Below are positions 59,001-64,000 of a stretch of DNA of 64,000 bases, in pieces. The notes beneath the pieces were generated by a model that was given only the letters and a program-made list of their open reading frames with translations, was not told where the DNA came from and did not search any database. The position numbers and the translations under genes are program-made. The stretch spans positions 868,001-932,000 of the forward strand of contig NZ_JAAUVN010000001.1 in assembly GCF_012030425.1 (NCBI RefSeq), written 5' to 3'. The DNA is from Sphingobacterium sp. B16(2022) (GTDB lineage: Bacteria > Bacteroidota > Bacteroidia > Sphingobacteriales > Sphingobacteriaceae). Numbering within the stretch: position 1 is the stretch's first letter; each line of letters begins with the position of its first letter.

Positions 59001-59008
59001 TGGAATAG
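53024..59008 (+). CDS. Alpha-2-macroglobulin-like protein with embedded SusC-type plug domain
   Basis: A 1994-residue exported protein (signal peptide to about 22, ALFGQ). In order: N-terminal beta-domains; MG2-like macroglobulin domain (about 205-300, VFNKPMYKPNDQVKFKAYL); further MG-type domains; a carboxypeptidase-regulatory-like domain (about 1140-1210); a TonB-receptor plug of SusC type (about 1215-1320, with LILVDGVVFEGD and SMIALYGARAANGVIMV) but no beta-barrel; the A2M domain (about 1340-1440, with DDITNWRTIFIAKG); and an alpha/alpha toroid like the thioester domain. The motif FLCNEQLASKL at 1544-1554 (C1546, E1548, Q1549) aligns with the macroglobulin thioester CxEQ. GWGWW lies near 1593. 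It may be a protease trap or surface assembly factor; the role is unknown. Confidence 0.8.
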   Translation: MSWKSIIVSVLTFLYSIALFGQSALFNSQRQSSDSYIYKLNPEILKKIHIGEVKFNEGMLTDFVQKGKYRNQKLNLPRGNYVEVRADENNLVYDEFIIDDLYAKVIPTEAFAVCLYDSLGNMITDAHLSLGKNRVSYDRKLGYYHAANAKTGDIVSILHKGVYHYLRVEKNWPYEEKVSFWQGVKTNWQRTQYKFKRIFRKKKSFDNQSFMVFNKPMYKPNDQVKFKAYLEEGKWKPNLDSVDVHVVGNAKDTVITKLAPYRPGMYAFSFDLNAGLGLTLDKYYRVLLKSSKSKQVLLEESFRYEEYELKSLTFSMKSDRTDFAKGDSIRLKLKVVNENDMPVYDGRVELKVVPNSYRTGKMKANQVNFVPDTLWQTTVSLTEVAEKEIVLPDSIFPSDMGLPFQVIGTYLSSDNERHEKILQLHLLDTEKEIRIAVKDGQAEIKYFEKGIEKSSDAKIELLGENNEMLRVEQVRLPHIIPVAWQATEIGVKANGISEILDLEQEQKEQLRYRFYRTTDSVLLTVSNPAAIPFWYRVRKGKKMVSSGYATQLSEAFSERGKEGYSLQITYLFAGRAKVIKEDLPFMQKNLNLEVNTATTVYPGQKAEVQLSVTDKVGKPVPDVDITAYGFTSKFKNTSAPNVKIGGLIRYVQPFQNFNFDLDEAQIRHQEALKDWARWSKEMQLDTIAFYQFLFPKVYYQASQPVAEIKSQISPYLVVNGLVQGVHMMWIDGVLTYAKQSQHHDDYIFEIYPGQHEFKFRTHDKEVLVKGFRVEKGRRMIVSFNIGQDTIGFNYPDETLGKGQILVKMLPKDDVGKLKDTEVTELKKQLISVTNNFGAWQLPNLNVPIEMPAYIQTSGDLFYLNPFPNRTYNSRLRTQVSAPVLVGPFPRTEMYNGVPKIATLIVDTTSIGRFEIEGGYQYTLYQQYQKLKSFDADYIRKDAPYFKPQLDFTKKLWMRSDIQKNVASKFKEAMQNNSGVAQFVLAKKDSKEPTFNLNLSYGLDAEQKLVKPALIFVEPAKAEDHRYYRLYYGAENSLRNLPVGDIILHVVKDDSIAYSLAVTLKSNGLNYLKLDGIQWNQRSPQAAVAYKMVRDETVANRVLNPLRDSILYEQQGHGQVLKINKAEFIAKRNSSSAVRILVYDGDAPVIGAAVKKMGTKQQYFSNFDGSIELELSDEKAVQLQIIAIGYNPSDIKVSMGQDYFVELRAQDNQLDEVVVMGVASQKRVSMTGSVTSVTVNNMPNLLQGKVSGILIRGNNSMDAGTKPLILVDGVVFEGDLASFDPAAIASVNTVKDQSMIALYGARAANGVIMVQTRTGTVAAVQPNVSMPYLESGNTMRVNFHDDAFWQPKLKTDAAGKASFETTYPDDITNWRTIFIAKGVKDFADTKELNIKAFKAVSAHLAAPRFAIRGDQFTAIGRVVNYLGDSLEVLRTIYNGVDSVKTNLKIAKSYRDPIAVRAGKGDSLQLSYAIGLSNGYFDGEKRNIPIFEKGLEQHQGDFKVLNGTEEYQLKTSPELGEITVHAEANSWEFIQREIAHIDAYKFLCNEQLASKLSALLSKKALTKLLGKPFEEEKKILDLLKELQKNKNTVGGWGWWNKSETVSWISNYVVSVLLDAEDAGYRTGLTRRLYIEREEESLKRSLASLDVLWNKDKLNMAKEGLFNALVFLNRLDPKTDYKHYFLAIDGKLKSKSTKDILLKYLLMAKLGIADAHAADTVLKYASKTILGGMYWTSGGVSDKNERIFLNPTETHTENTLLAYAILKTIGGHESDLELIRNYFFAQKQRGNWSNIYESSRIIRSILPDLLKEGETFQSPVAIVNDKRITAFPNTQKFAATEQIRVRKEGTGPLFLTAYQNFWNANPALEKDKGLTVSTRFKNEKGPLTTLKEGKPIKIEVTVSLTGEAEYVQLEVPIPAGCTYESKSPGYYRNEAHREHFKDRVVIFCPKLNKGSHIFEIELLPRYTGVYTVNPAKAELMYFPVFYGNEKMNEIVVE

Positions 59009-59021
59009 GCTTAATATAAGA

Positions 59022-59052
59022 AGAAGGCTGGGGGTAATTCTACCGGCCTTCT
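59022..59052. other. Hairpin after the macroglobulin-like gene
   Basis: Stem AGAAGGC/GCCTTCT, extendable inward by GG/CC around a mismatch, 14 bp after the stop codon. It lacks a following T run, so it is a weak or factor-dependent terminator or an mRNA 3'-end stabiliser. Confidence 0.45.
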
Positions 59053-59121
59053 CACGCTGTATTATCAATATTTTCAATGGCATGTTTATTGAACTACTGA
59101 AAAACAATATAATTTAATAAC

Positions 59122-59376
59122 ATGAAATACACATTAATTAGTACTGCTGTTACCTTGCTTATTTTATATATCGGTACTGGTTTCTTACTGTTGTCGGATT
59201 TTGGTGCCAATAAAGCCTTCAATCCTGGTGAACAGATAAATACCTGGTTATTTGTTTTTGGTTGGTCAATGGGGAAGCTCGGTTATGTACTCATGGCATT
59301 TTTAATTCTTCTTTTCTTTGTATTTATAAGATGGTTAATCTTGAAAATCAGCAATAAGGTAAATCCAGTGGATTAA
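59122..59376 (+). CDS. Small two-span membrane protein, function unknown
   Basis: An 84-residue protein with two hydrophobic segments (about 5-28, YTLISTAVTLLILYIGTGFL, and about 46-75, LFVFGWSMGKLGYVLMAFLI) and a short basic C-terminus. I do not recognise a family. It follows the macroglobulin-like gene by 113 bp in the same direction and is convergent with the CPBP gene. The clean start and hydrophobic pattern support a real gene. Confidence 0.6.
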   Translation: MKYTLISTAVTLLILYIGTGFLLLSDFGANKAFNPGEQINTWLFVFGWSMGKLGYVLMAFLILLFFVFIRWLILKISNKVNPVD

Positions 59377-59442
59377 TGGTTATTAATACCGACTATTGAA
59401 GACTAAATAATCTTTCTGAATGAATTTTTGGTTTTTTATATT

Positions 59443-60132
59443 CTAGCTTAGTATAATTTTTTGTCCATTTTGTTGTTTTTTTCTAATGATCAGTGCAATG
59501 ACCCAGATGGACAATAATGAAATGAGTAGGATGATTTTTATGGTATTCATCTCCGGGAAAAAATTATTGAGCGAGTGAAATGCAGCTACTGCTACTAATG
59601 AATTGGTATTATTGGCAACTTTTCCGATTCCCCAGCTGCCAAGGATTAAAATCCCCAAAAACAAGAGGTTTGAACTTGTTAAATCAAAGTTCAGGTGCCA
59701 GATAAACCAGAGTACAGCCACGATCAGAACATTTAAAAGTTCCGGTAATGGCTTAAGCTGTTGCTGTAAAAATCCGCGCCATCCGATTTCTTCTAAAAGA
59801 CCATAAATTAAGATTGCGGTAATAGCTTCAAAAGATAGGGTTCCTTTGATAGCATACTCCGTACCTAAAATTAGGATAATGGGTAATGCCCAGTATAAGA
59901 GAAAAGGGATCATGATGTTGCTGTAGTTCCCTTTTAATGTTAGAACGGGTTTTATTTTAAAGAGAGCGAAGACGGCTAATGCGGCAATGGTGGGAGAAAT
60001 ACCCTGTAGGATGATTTTAATAAATCCGCTTGATATACCGTTCAATAAATCGGTTTTATTGGTCAGATAGCGAAGAAGAACGGCAATGATAAAAAACGTC
60101 AGGACAGCGAGATAATTTACTTTATTTTTCAT
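59443..60132 (-). CDS. CPBP-family intramembrane glutamic endopeptidase
   Basis: A 229-residue protein with about seven membrane spans. CPBP (Abi/CAAX-like) signatures are Glu114-Glu115 with Arg119 in LLEEIGWRGFLQ, His146 in LWFIWHLNFD and a third His motif, AAFHSLNNFF. Family members cleave within or near the membrane; some process prenylated proteins or act in bacteriocin self-immunity. No partner is evident here. It lies 77 bp downstream of a Crp/Fnr gene on the same strand and could be co-transcribed with it. Confidence 0.88.
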   Translation of the reverse strand: MKNKVNYLAVLTFFIIAVLLRYLTNKTDLLNGISSGFIKIILQGISPTIAALAVFALFKIKPVLTLKGNYSNIMIPFLLYWALPIILILGTEYAIKGTLSFEAITAILIYGLLEEIGWRGFLQQQLKPLPELLNVLIVAVLWFIWHLNFDLTSSNLLFLGILILGSWGIGKVANNTNSLVAVAAFHSLNNFFPEMNTIKIILLISLLSIWVIALIIRKKQQNGQKIILS

Positions 60133-60209
60133 ATATAATGGCTTTATTGAATGTCCAAAAGTAGCAAGATGATTTCGCTAAAAAATTGACGAAAGTTAAG
60201 AAATGTATA

Positions 60210-60791
60210 CTACAGGTTTTTTTTTCTAATCCTGCTCAGACTTTCTGCTGCTATACCGAGATAAGAGCAGATGATTTTTAATGATGTTCTCTGGAAAATC
60301 TCAGGACGCTCTTTGATTAATTTTAAATATCTCTCGGTAGGGCTGAGCGTCAGTAAATTAATCTGTTCGGATTGTTTTCTGATGAACATGGCATCGGAAA
60401 TAGCCTTGCCAATGATTAGCCCTGTAGTGGACCTAGAATATAAAGCATGCAGATCGCTATGGCTGATAGACCATACGAGCGATTCTTCTAAAGCCTGCGT
60501 CTTGATAACCGTTGATGATTGGGTAAGAAAGGATAGGTAATCACTGAATAATTGTTCCTCGTAATATAGATTAATGCAGATATCTTTTTCTTCTGCCAAA
60601 ACAAAGTGTGCAACGGAACCGCTAATTAATATGTTGATGTATTTTTCTTTACTATGATAATCTTTTATTAACTCATTTTTTTTAAAGGTGCGCACCTGTA
60701 GATATTTTGCAAATTCAGTCCATAGTTTCAGGTCAGCTTTGTAAAATGGGTCAAATATTTCTTTTACTCGTTGCGGTGTGGGTTGCTCCAT
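60210..60791 (-). CDS. Crp/Fnr-family transcriptional regulator
   Basis: A 193-residue regulator with an N-terminal cyclic-nucleotide-binding-like beta-roll (about 20-120, KNELIKDYHSKEKYINILISG) and a short C-terminal winged helix (about 145-193, TSLKIICSYLGIAAESLSRIR). It lacks the conserved cAMP-contact sequence of Crp and the Fnr cysteines, so the signal is unknown. This short form is common in Bacteroidota and usually controls a neighbouring gene. The CPBP protease gene just downstream is a candidate. Confidence 0.88.
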   Translation of the reverse strand: MEQPTPQRVKEIFDPFYKADLKLWTEFAKYLQVRTFKKNELIKDYHSKEKYINILISGSVAHFVLAEEKDICINLYYEEQLFSDYLSFLTQSSTVIKTQALEESLVWSISHSDLHALYSRSTTGLIIGKAISDAMFIRKQSEQINLLTLSPTERYLKLIKERPEIFQRTSLKIICSYLGIAAESLSRIRKKNL

Positions 60792-60922
60792 AAGTAGTCT
60801 TAATTCTTGATCTTTTTTTAGCAGTTTATCATCAGTTGAACGGTTGATGAAATATCCGTCAACTTACAAAATATTTTCTTTATATAAACTCGTATTTTTA
60901 GGAAAGTGAGCCGAAAAGTTAG

Positions 60923-60966
60923 TTAAATAATAAGGAGGTTCAATATTGAACCTCCTTATTATTTAA
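60923..60966. terminator. 44-bp perfect palindrome at the end of the reductase gene
   Basis: Every base from 60923 to 60966 pairs with its mirror position: a 22-bp perfect inverted repeat with no spacer, centred on CAATATTG with GGAGGTTC-type arms. It overlaps the stop codon of the reductase gene (60963-60965) and has A/T-rich ends on both strands, so it should terminate transcription in either direction. Confidence 0.8.
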
Positions 60967-62033
60967 AATGCGAGTTCATAAGGTTTCGGGGTAGGTGGTT
61001 GTGAGCGAAGTTCTCCTGCAGCTGCTAAGGCAAAATAGGGATTTCTTAAAAACTCTCTTCCTATGAAGATCAAATCGGCATCTCCGTTTGTCAAGATGGT
61101 TTCTGCCTGATGTGCATTCGTGATTAAACCTACTGTACCAACTATTAAATTGTCTTTTATTTCTCTTTTGATGGCACTGGCGAAAGGTAATTGATATCCT
61201 GGACCGACTGTAATTTTAGCTTTAGGTACTGTTCCACCGGTCGAAACATCAACAATATCGATTTCAAATTGTGATAACTTTTTACTTAACCATTTTGAAT
61301 CTTCAATTGTCCAACCCTCATCCATCCAATCTGTTGCTGAGATGCGTACCGCAATTGGAAGATTTGCAGGCCATACTTCTTTAATTTTATCAATGATTTC
61401 AAATAGAAAACGCGAACGGTTTTCTCGGTTTCCACCATATTGATCGGTTCTTTTGTTCGAAATAGGGGATAAGAATTCATTGATTAGATAACCGTGTGCA
61501 CTGTGTATTTCTATCAATTTAAAACCAGCTGTTAATGCTCTCTTAGTGGCATCTGCGAAAGCTTGTTGCACTGATGTGATATCATCTGAACTCATTTCGC
61601 GTGGGATTTGCATGTTTGGAGAGAATGCTATTGCAGACGGAGCAATAACTTCCCATCCATTTTCATCATGAGGCATCAACGGATGACTGTCACGTCCAGA
61701 TGCCCATGTGCTTCCTTTTCTACCAGCATGTGCTAATTGGATTGCTGGGACACTGCCAGACTTCTCTATAAATGATGCAATTTTAGTAAGCATTTCAATA
61801 TGATCATCTTTCCAGATTCCCAAGTCTCCAACTCCAATGCGTCCATCGGAATGGACTGCTGTCGCTTCGAGCATGACAGAACCTGCACCACCCATCGCTC
61901 TAGAGCCATAATGTACTAAATGCCAATCATTGGCAAAACCATCATTAGCCATATACATACACATGGGCGACGTAACGATCCTGTTTCTAAAAGTTACTGA
62001 TTTTACAGTTAAAGGACTGAATAATTTTGACAT
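60963..62033 (-). CDS. NADPH dehydrogenase / old-yellow-enzyme family (NamA/YqjM-like)
   Basis: A 356-residue FMN-dependent TIM-barrel ene-reductase. YqjM-type features are Cys25 in SPMCMYMANDG, LVHYGSRAMGGAG, the substrate His motif IQLAHAGRKGS, and HSAHGYLINEFLSPISNKRTD. Cytoplasmic. It reduces the activated C=C bond of enals, enones and nitro compounds with NADPH. The natural substrate is unknown; stress defence is usual. The NTF2-like gene lies 76 bp upstream and an AraC gene further on, all on one strand. Confidence 0.93.
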   Translation of the reverse strand: MSKLFSPLTVKSVTFRNRIVTSPMCMYMANDGFANDWHLVHYGSRAMGGAGSVMLEATAVHSDGRIGVGDLGIWKDDHIEMLTKIASFIEKSGSVPAIQLAHAGRKGSTWASGRDSHPLMPHDENGWEVIAPSAIAFSPNMQIPREMSSDDITSVQQAFADATKRALTAGFKLIEIHSAHGYLINEFLSPISNKRTDQYGGNRENRSRFLFEIIDKIKEVWPANLPIAVRISATDWMDEGWTIEDSKWLSKKLSQFEIDIVDVSTGGTVPKAKITVGPGYQLPFASAIKREIKDNLIVGTVGLITNAHQAETILTNGDADLIFIGREFLRNPYFALAAAGELRSQPPTPKPYELAF

Positions 62034-62109
62034 ATCTAAATTTTATAACGAATTTTCACCGGAAAGGAAGGTCTTATGTCCAATGAAAAGTTGAAGTAAT
62101 AGTTTTTGA

Positions 62110-62496
62110 TTATTTCGTGTATAGATGGAATAGTTTTGCAACAATTTTCCATTCTCCATTTATTTTTATCAGGGAGTGATAATCTGTGAAATCTTCATCA
62201 GCGGCGTCGTGTTCCATTTCAACACGAACTACCGCTGTGGTGGACGTTTTGTGTAACACCGTAAGATTGGTCTGAATATTTGGTGCGGCACCAAATTCTT
62301 GAACGTAGGCATAAAGGTTCTCTATACTACCTTGTGAAAGGTCGTGCTCTAAATGACCATACATAACAGCATCTTGATGAAATGCTTTTTTTAACTGTTC
62401 GATATTGCCCGTTTTTAGTCCATCCACGTATCCTGCTACAATGGCTAACACATCTTCGTAATCTTGTACAGTATTACTGTTTTTATTTGTCGACAT
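62110..62496 (-). CDS. NTF2-like / SnoaL-fold small protein
   Basis: A 128-residue cone-shaped NTF2-fold protein (putative lumazine-binding/DUF4440-type). The pattern is VLAIVAGYVDGLKTGNIEQL, the AVMYGHLEHDLSQGS middle, then paired strands TTAVVRVEMEHD and WKIVAKLFHLY at the end. No signal peptide. Family members bind or isomerise small hydrophobic molecules, but many have no known activity. The neighbour ene-reductase suggests a role in the same small-molecule response. Confidence 0.8.
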   Translation of the reverse strand: MSTNKNSNTVQDYEDVLAIVAGYVDGLKTGNIEQLKKAFHQDAVMYGHLEHDLSQGSIENLYAYVQEFGAAPNIQTNLTVLHKTSTTAVVRVEMEHDAADEDFTDYHSLIKINGEWKIVAKLFHLYTK

Positions 62497-62522
62497 AATT
62501 TTATATTTTTTAATTTATGTTA

Positions 62523-62530
62523 CAAATTTA
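62523..62530 (-). promoter_or_regulatory. Candidate -7 box for the NTF2-like/reductase genes
   Basis: CAAATTTA on the plus strand reads TAAATTTG on the minus strand, fitting TAnnTTTG, 27 bp before the start of the NTF2-like gene. No well-spaced -33 element. Confidence 0.45.
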
Positions 62531-62628
62531 CAGACGATAAAAGGTTTCCATTTTTTTATAACGTCCAACTATTTATTCTATTAAGTCCAAATGAGCAGGA
62601 GAAATCGGGCTTGATGGCCATCTCTATT

Positions 62629-63492
62629 TTAATGACGAAATACGGTCGGTGCTTGTCCGTGGTATTCTTTAAAGATTCTCGAAAAATGTGAAATGTTTTC
62701 GAAGCCCAGAGAATAACAAATTTCTGAAACAGGCAATTGTGTTGCCTCTAACATTTCCTTCGCTTTTTCAAGACGTTTTTCCCGAATCCATGATGCAGGA
62801 GTCATGTTGTAAATGGCTTTAAAATCTCGTTTAAAACTGGATAGGCTTCTGCCGGATAGATACGCTAATTCTGGTAAAGAAACTGGTGAGGCAAAATGCA
62901 TTTCGACAACATGACGGATATCCGCCCTAACGGGCTCATGCAACTGTAAAATTTGGAGAAACATATTCCGATTTCCCTCAGCGATGTCATACAGTAATTC
63001 CATGATCTTAAGGCGTAATTGTCCGGGCTGCACAACAGAATGATCCAAAAAATAAGGTTTCATAGAATTTGCAAAAGCAACAAGGCACTCATTCATCGGG
63101 TAAACTCCCGTCTTTATTTCTCCTTCAATTTTCGGAACCTTTATTTCAGACATAGCTAAAAATGATTTTAATAAATCATCTTTGATGCTAAACATCAGGC
63201 TGTCATAGATATTGTCATTATCGGGATTACCAATTTTATCGTATTTGACCGCCGTTGCCTTTTTTAGCAGAATCATTTCATTTTTACCGACAACATACTG
63301 CTGTTTGCCATAAGTTAGCGTTGCAGATCCTTCGAGCACTATCATGAGGAGATGCTCTTCCAGATACATCGTTCCCTTAGCTTCCATACTATGGATGCAT
63401 TGCTCAATAATAGAGCATCCGTCGAGCATTAACGCATTTTGAGGGGTAGGACCACTTATTAATGATGTTGGTACTTTGATCATTTTTTTCAT
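62629..63492 (-). CDS. AraC-family transcriptional regulator
   Basis: A 287-residue regulator with a cupin-like sensing domain (about 35-130, EEHLLMIVLEGSATLTYGKQQYVVG) and a C-terminal double HTH (about 190-287, with LPELAYLSGRSLSSFKRDFKAIYNMTP and VSEICYSLGFENISHFSRIF). The ligand is unknown. It lies 132 bp upstream of the NTF2-like gene on the same strand and probably controls the NTF2-like and reductase genes; this is inference from position. Confidence 0.92.
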   Translation of the reverse strand: MKKMIKVPTSLISGPTPQNALMLDGCSIIEQCIHSMEAKGTMYLEEHLLMIVLEGSATLTYGKQQYVVGKNEMILLKKATAVKYDKIGNPDNDNIYDSLMFSIKDDLLKSFLAMSEIKVPKIEGEIKTGVYPMNECLVAFANSMKPYFLDHSVVQPGQLRLKIMELLYDIAEGNRNMFLQILQLHEPVRADIRHVVEMHFASPVSLPELAYLSGRSLSSFKRDFKAIYNMTPASWIREKRLEKAKEMLEATQLPVSEICYSLGFENISHFSRIFKEYHGQAPTVFRH

Positions 63493-63836
63493 AAACGATA
63501 TTTAAAACTCAGATGATAAAGGAAATCAAAAGAAATTTGAATCACCGATTGATGACCAGTGAAGTAAAAAATATAATGCAAATATATTGAAATAAATAAC
63601 ACTTAACTTTTCTAATTAGTCCTTATATTTTGACTATTTAGTTCAAATAATTGACCAGTTTATGAAGGTATAAGTTTTCCAATATCTAAATCATGGGTCA
63701 GGAGATCTGCTTTTTTGCTTAAAAGTTTTAACAGAATTGCTGTTACTTATTTTAAGAATAACTGAACTTTGCGCCACTGTACGAAAGATCTCATAGGTGA
63801 ATTGATCTCCTGCTTGTCATCTTAACTTTTATAATA
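63493..63836. other. Intergenic region upstream of the AraC gene
   Basis: About 344 bp, AT-rich, no coding sequence supported. A -7-like box on the minus strand (TATATTTG, reverse complement of 63579-63586) lies about 87 bp before the AraC start. Nothing else is recognised. Confidence 0.45.
63579..63586 (-). promoter_or_regulatory. Candidate -7 box for the AraC gene
   Basis: CAAATATA on the plus strand is TATATTTG on the minus strand, identical to the box proposed before the ECF sigma gene. It matches TAnnTTTG. Spacing to the start codon is about 87 bp; no -33 match at the usual distance. Confidence 0.4.
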
Positions 63837-64000
63837 TCAGTGCTCTACCTTAATTCCATCCGATAATACTTTCTTTTGTGCTTTTATAAAACCCGCTTTA
63901 TCTTTCTTAACAGCTTTAATGATCTCTTTCTGTTCTTTGGGTACCGTGTAATATTTGTCTACCCATAATTGCATCTCAATCAATATGGGGAGTAAATCGA
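63837..64000 (-). CDS. 3' end of an HxlR-like winged-helix regulator (partial)
   Basis: The last 53 codons of a minus-strand gene running off the right edge, ending at a TGA (63837-63839). The translated start of the fragment, DLLPILIEMQLWVDKYY, resembles the C-terminal dimerisation helix of HxlR-family regulators (the usual sequence is LLPVLxxLxxWG). A lysine-rich tail follows. No DNA-binding domain is visible because the gene is cut. The family call is tentative. Confidence 0.5.
   Translation of the reverse strand, partial: DLLPILIEMQLWVDKYYTVPKEQKEIIKAVKKDKAGFIKAQKKVLSDGIKVEH

Overview
The window looks like a piece of a Bacteroidota chromosome, most probably from the Sphingobacteriaceae (Sphingobacterium-like). 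It carries two SusC/SusD pairs, a hybrid two-component regulator, a FecI/FecR/TonB-receptor cluster, many lipoprotein signal peptides with Cys close to the N-terminus, few Shine-Dalgarno sites, and several upstream boxes that fit the Bacteroidota -7 consensus TAnnTTTG. Its core (about 6.2-47.1 kb) is a complete xylan/glucuronoarabinoxylan utilization locus. The genus is an inference from gene content; no 16S or other marker is present.

Layout. 0.1-4.5 kb: an outer-membrane beta-barrel gene divergent from a LytS/LytTR two-component pair. 4.8-6.0 kb: an Rpn/PD-(D/E)XK nuclease gene with a candidate internal start behind an unusually strong Shine-Dalgarno, followed by a hairpin, an 8-bp-periodic degenerate repeat tract and a second hairpin. 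6.2-15.3 kb (+): transaldolase, split transketolase, a CE1-like esterase, GH95, xylulokinase and xylose isomerase, ending in a terminator. 15.4-21.2 kb (+): a CE20-like esterase and two GH43 enzymes, ending in a strong terminator. 21.5-29.1 kb (+): xyloside symporter, GH10, cytoplasmic GH43, GH67 and a GH43 lipoprotein, ending in a terminator shared with the convergent operon. 29.1-42.6 kb (-): SusC-SusD-SusC-SusD-DUF1735 lipoprotein-GH10 (the xusA-E/xyn10 arrangement known from xylan loci) plus a CE6-like esterase. 43.0-47.1 kb (+): the hybrid two-component regulator, divergent from xusA.

How the locus should work (inference from families): the surface GH10 lipoprotein and SusD proteins cut and bind xylan; the SusC proteins import oligosaccharides; periplasmic esterases, GH67, GH95, GH10 and GH43 enzymes remove acyl, glucuronosyl, galactosyl/fucosyl and arabinosyl groups; the GPH symporter imports short xylosides; the cytoplasmic GH43 releases xylose; XylA and XylB make xylulose 5-phosphate; transketolase and transaldolase pass it to glycolysis. 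The hybrid regulator probably senses a xylo-oligosaccharide.

47.2-52.7 kb (-): an ECF sigma factor, FecR-type anti-sigma, STN-containing TonB receptor and PepSY membrane protein, i.e. a trans-envelope signalling and iron-uptake cluster. 53.0-59.0 kb (+): a 1994-residue alpha-2-macroglobulin-like protein with a SusC-type plug domain embedded in it and a CxEQ motif at the thioester position. 59.1-64.0 kb: a small membrane protein, CPBP protease, Crp/Fnr regulator, old-yellow-enzyme reductase (its stop codon lies inside a 44-bp perfect palindrome), NTF2-like protein, AraC regulator and the 3' end of an HxlR-like regulator. No rRNA, tRNA, CRISPR array or insertion sequence was seen.
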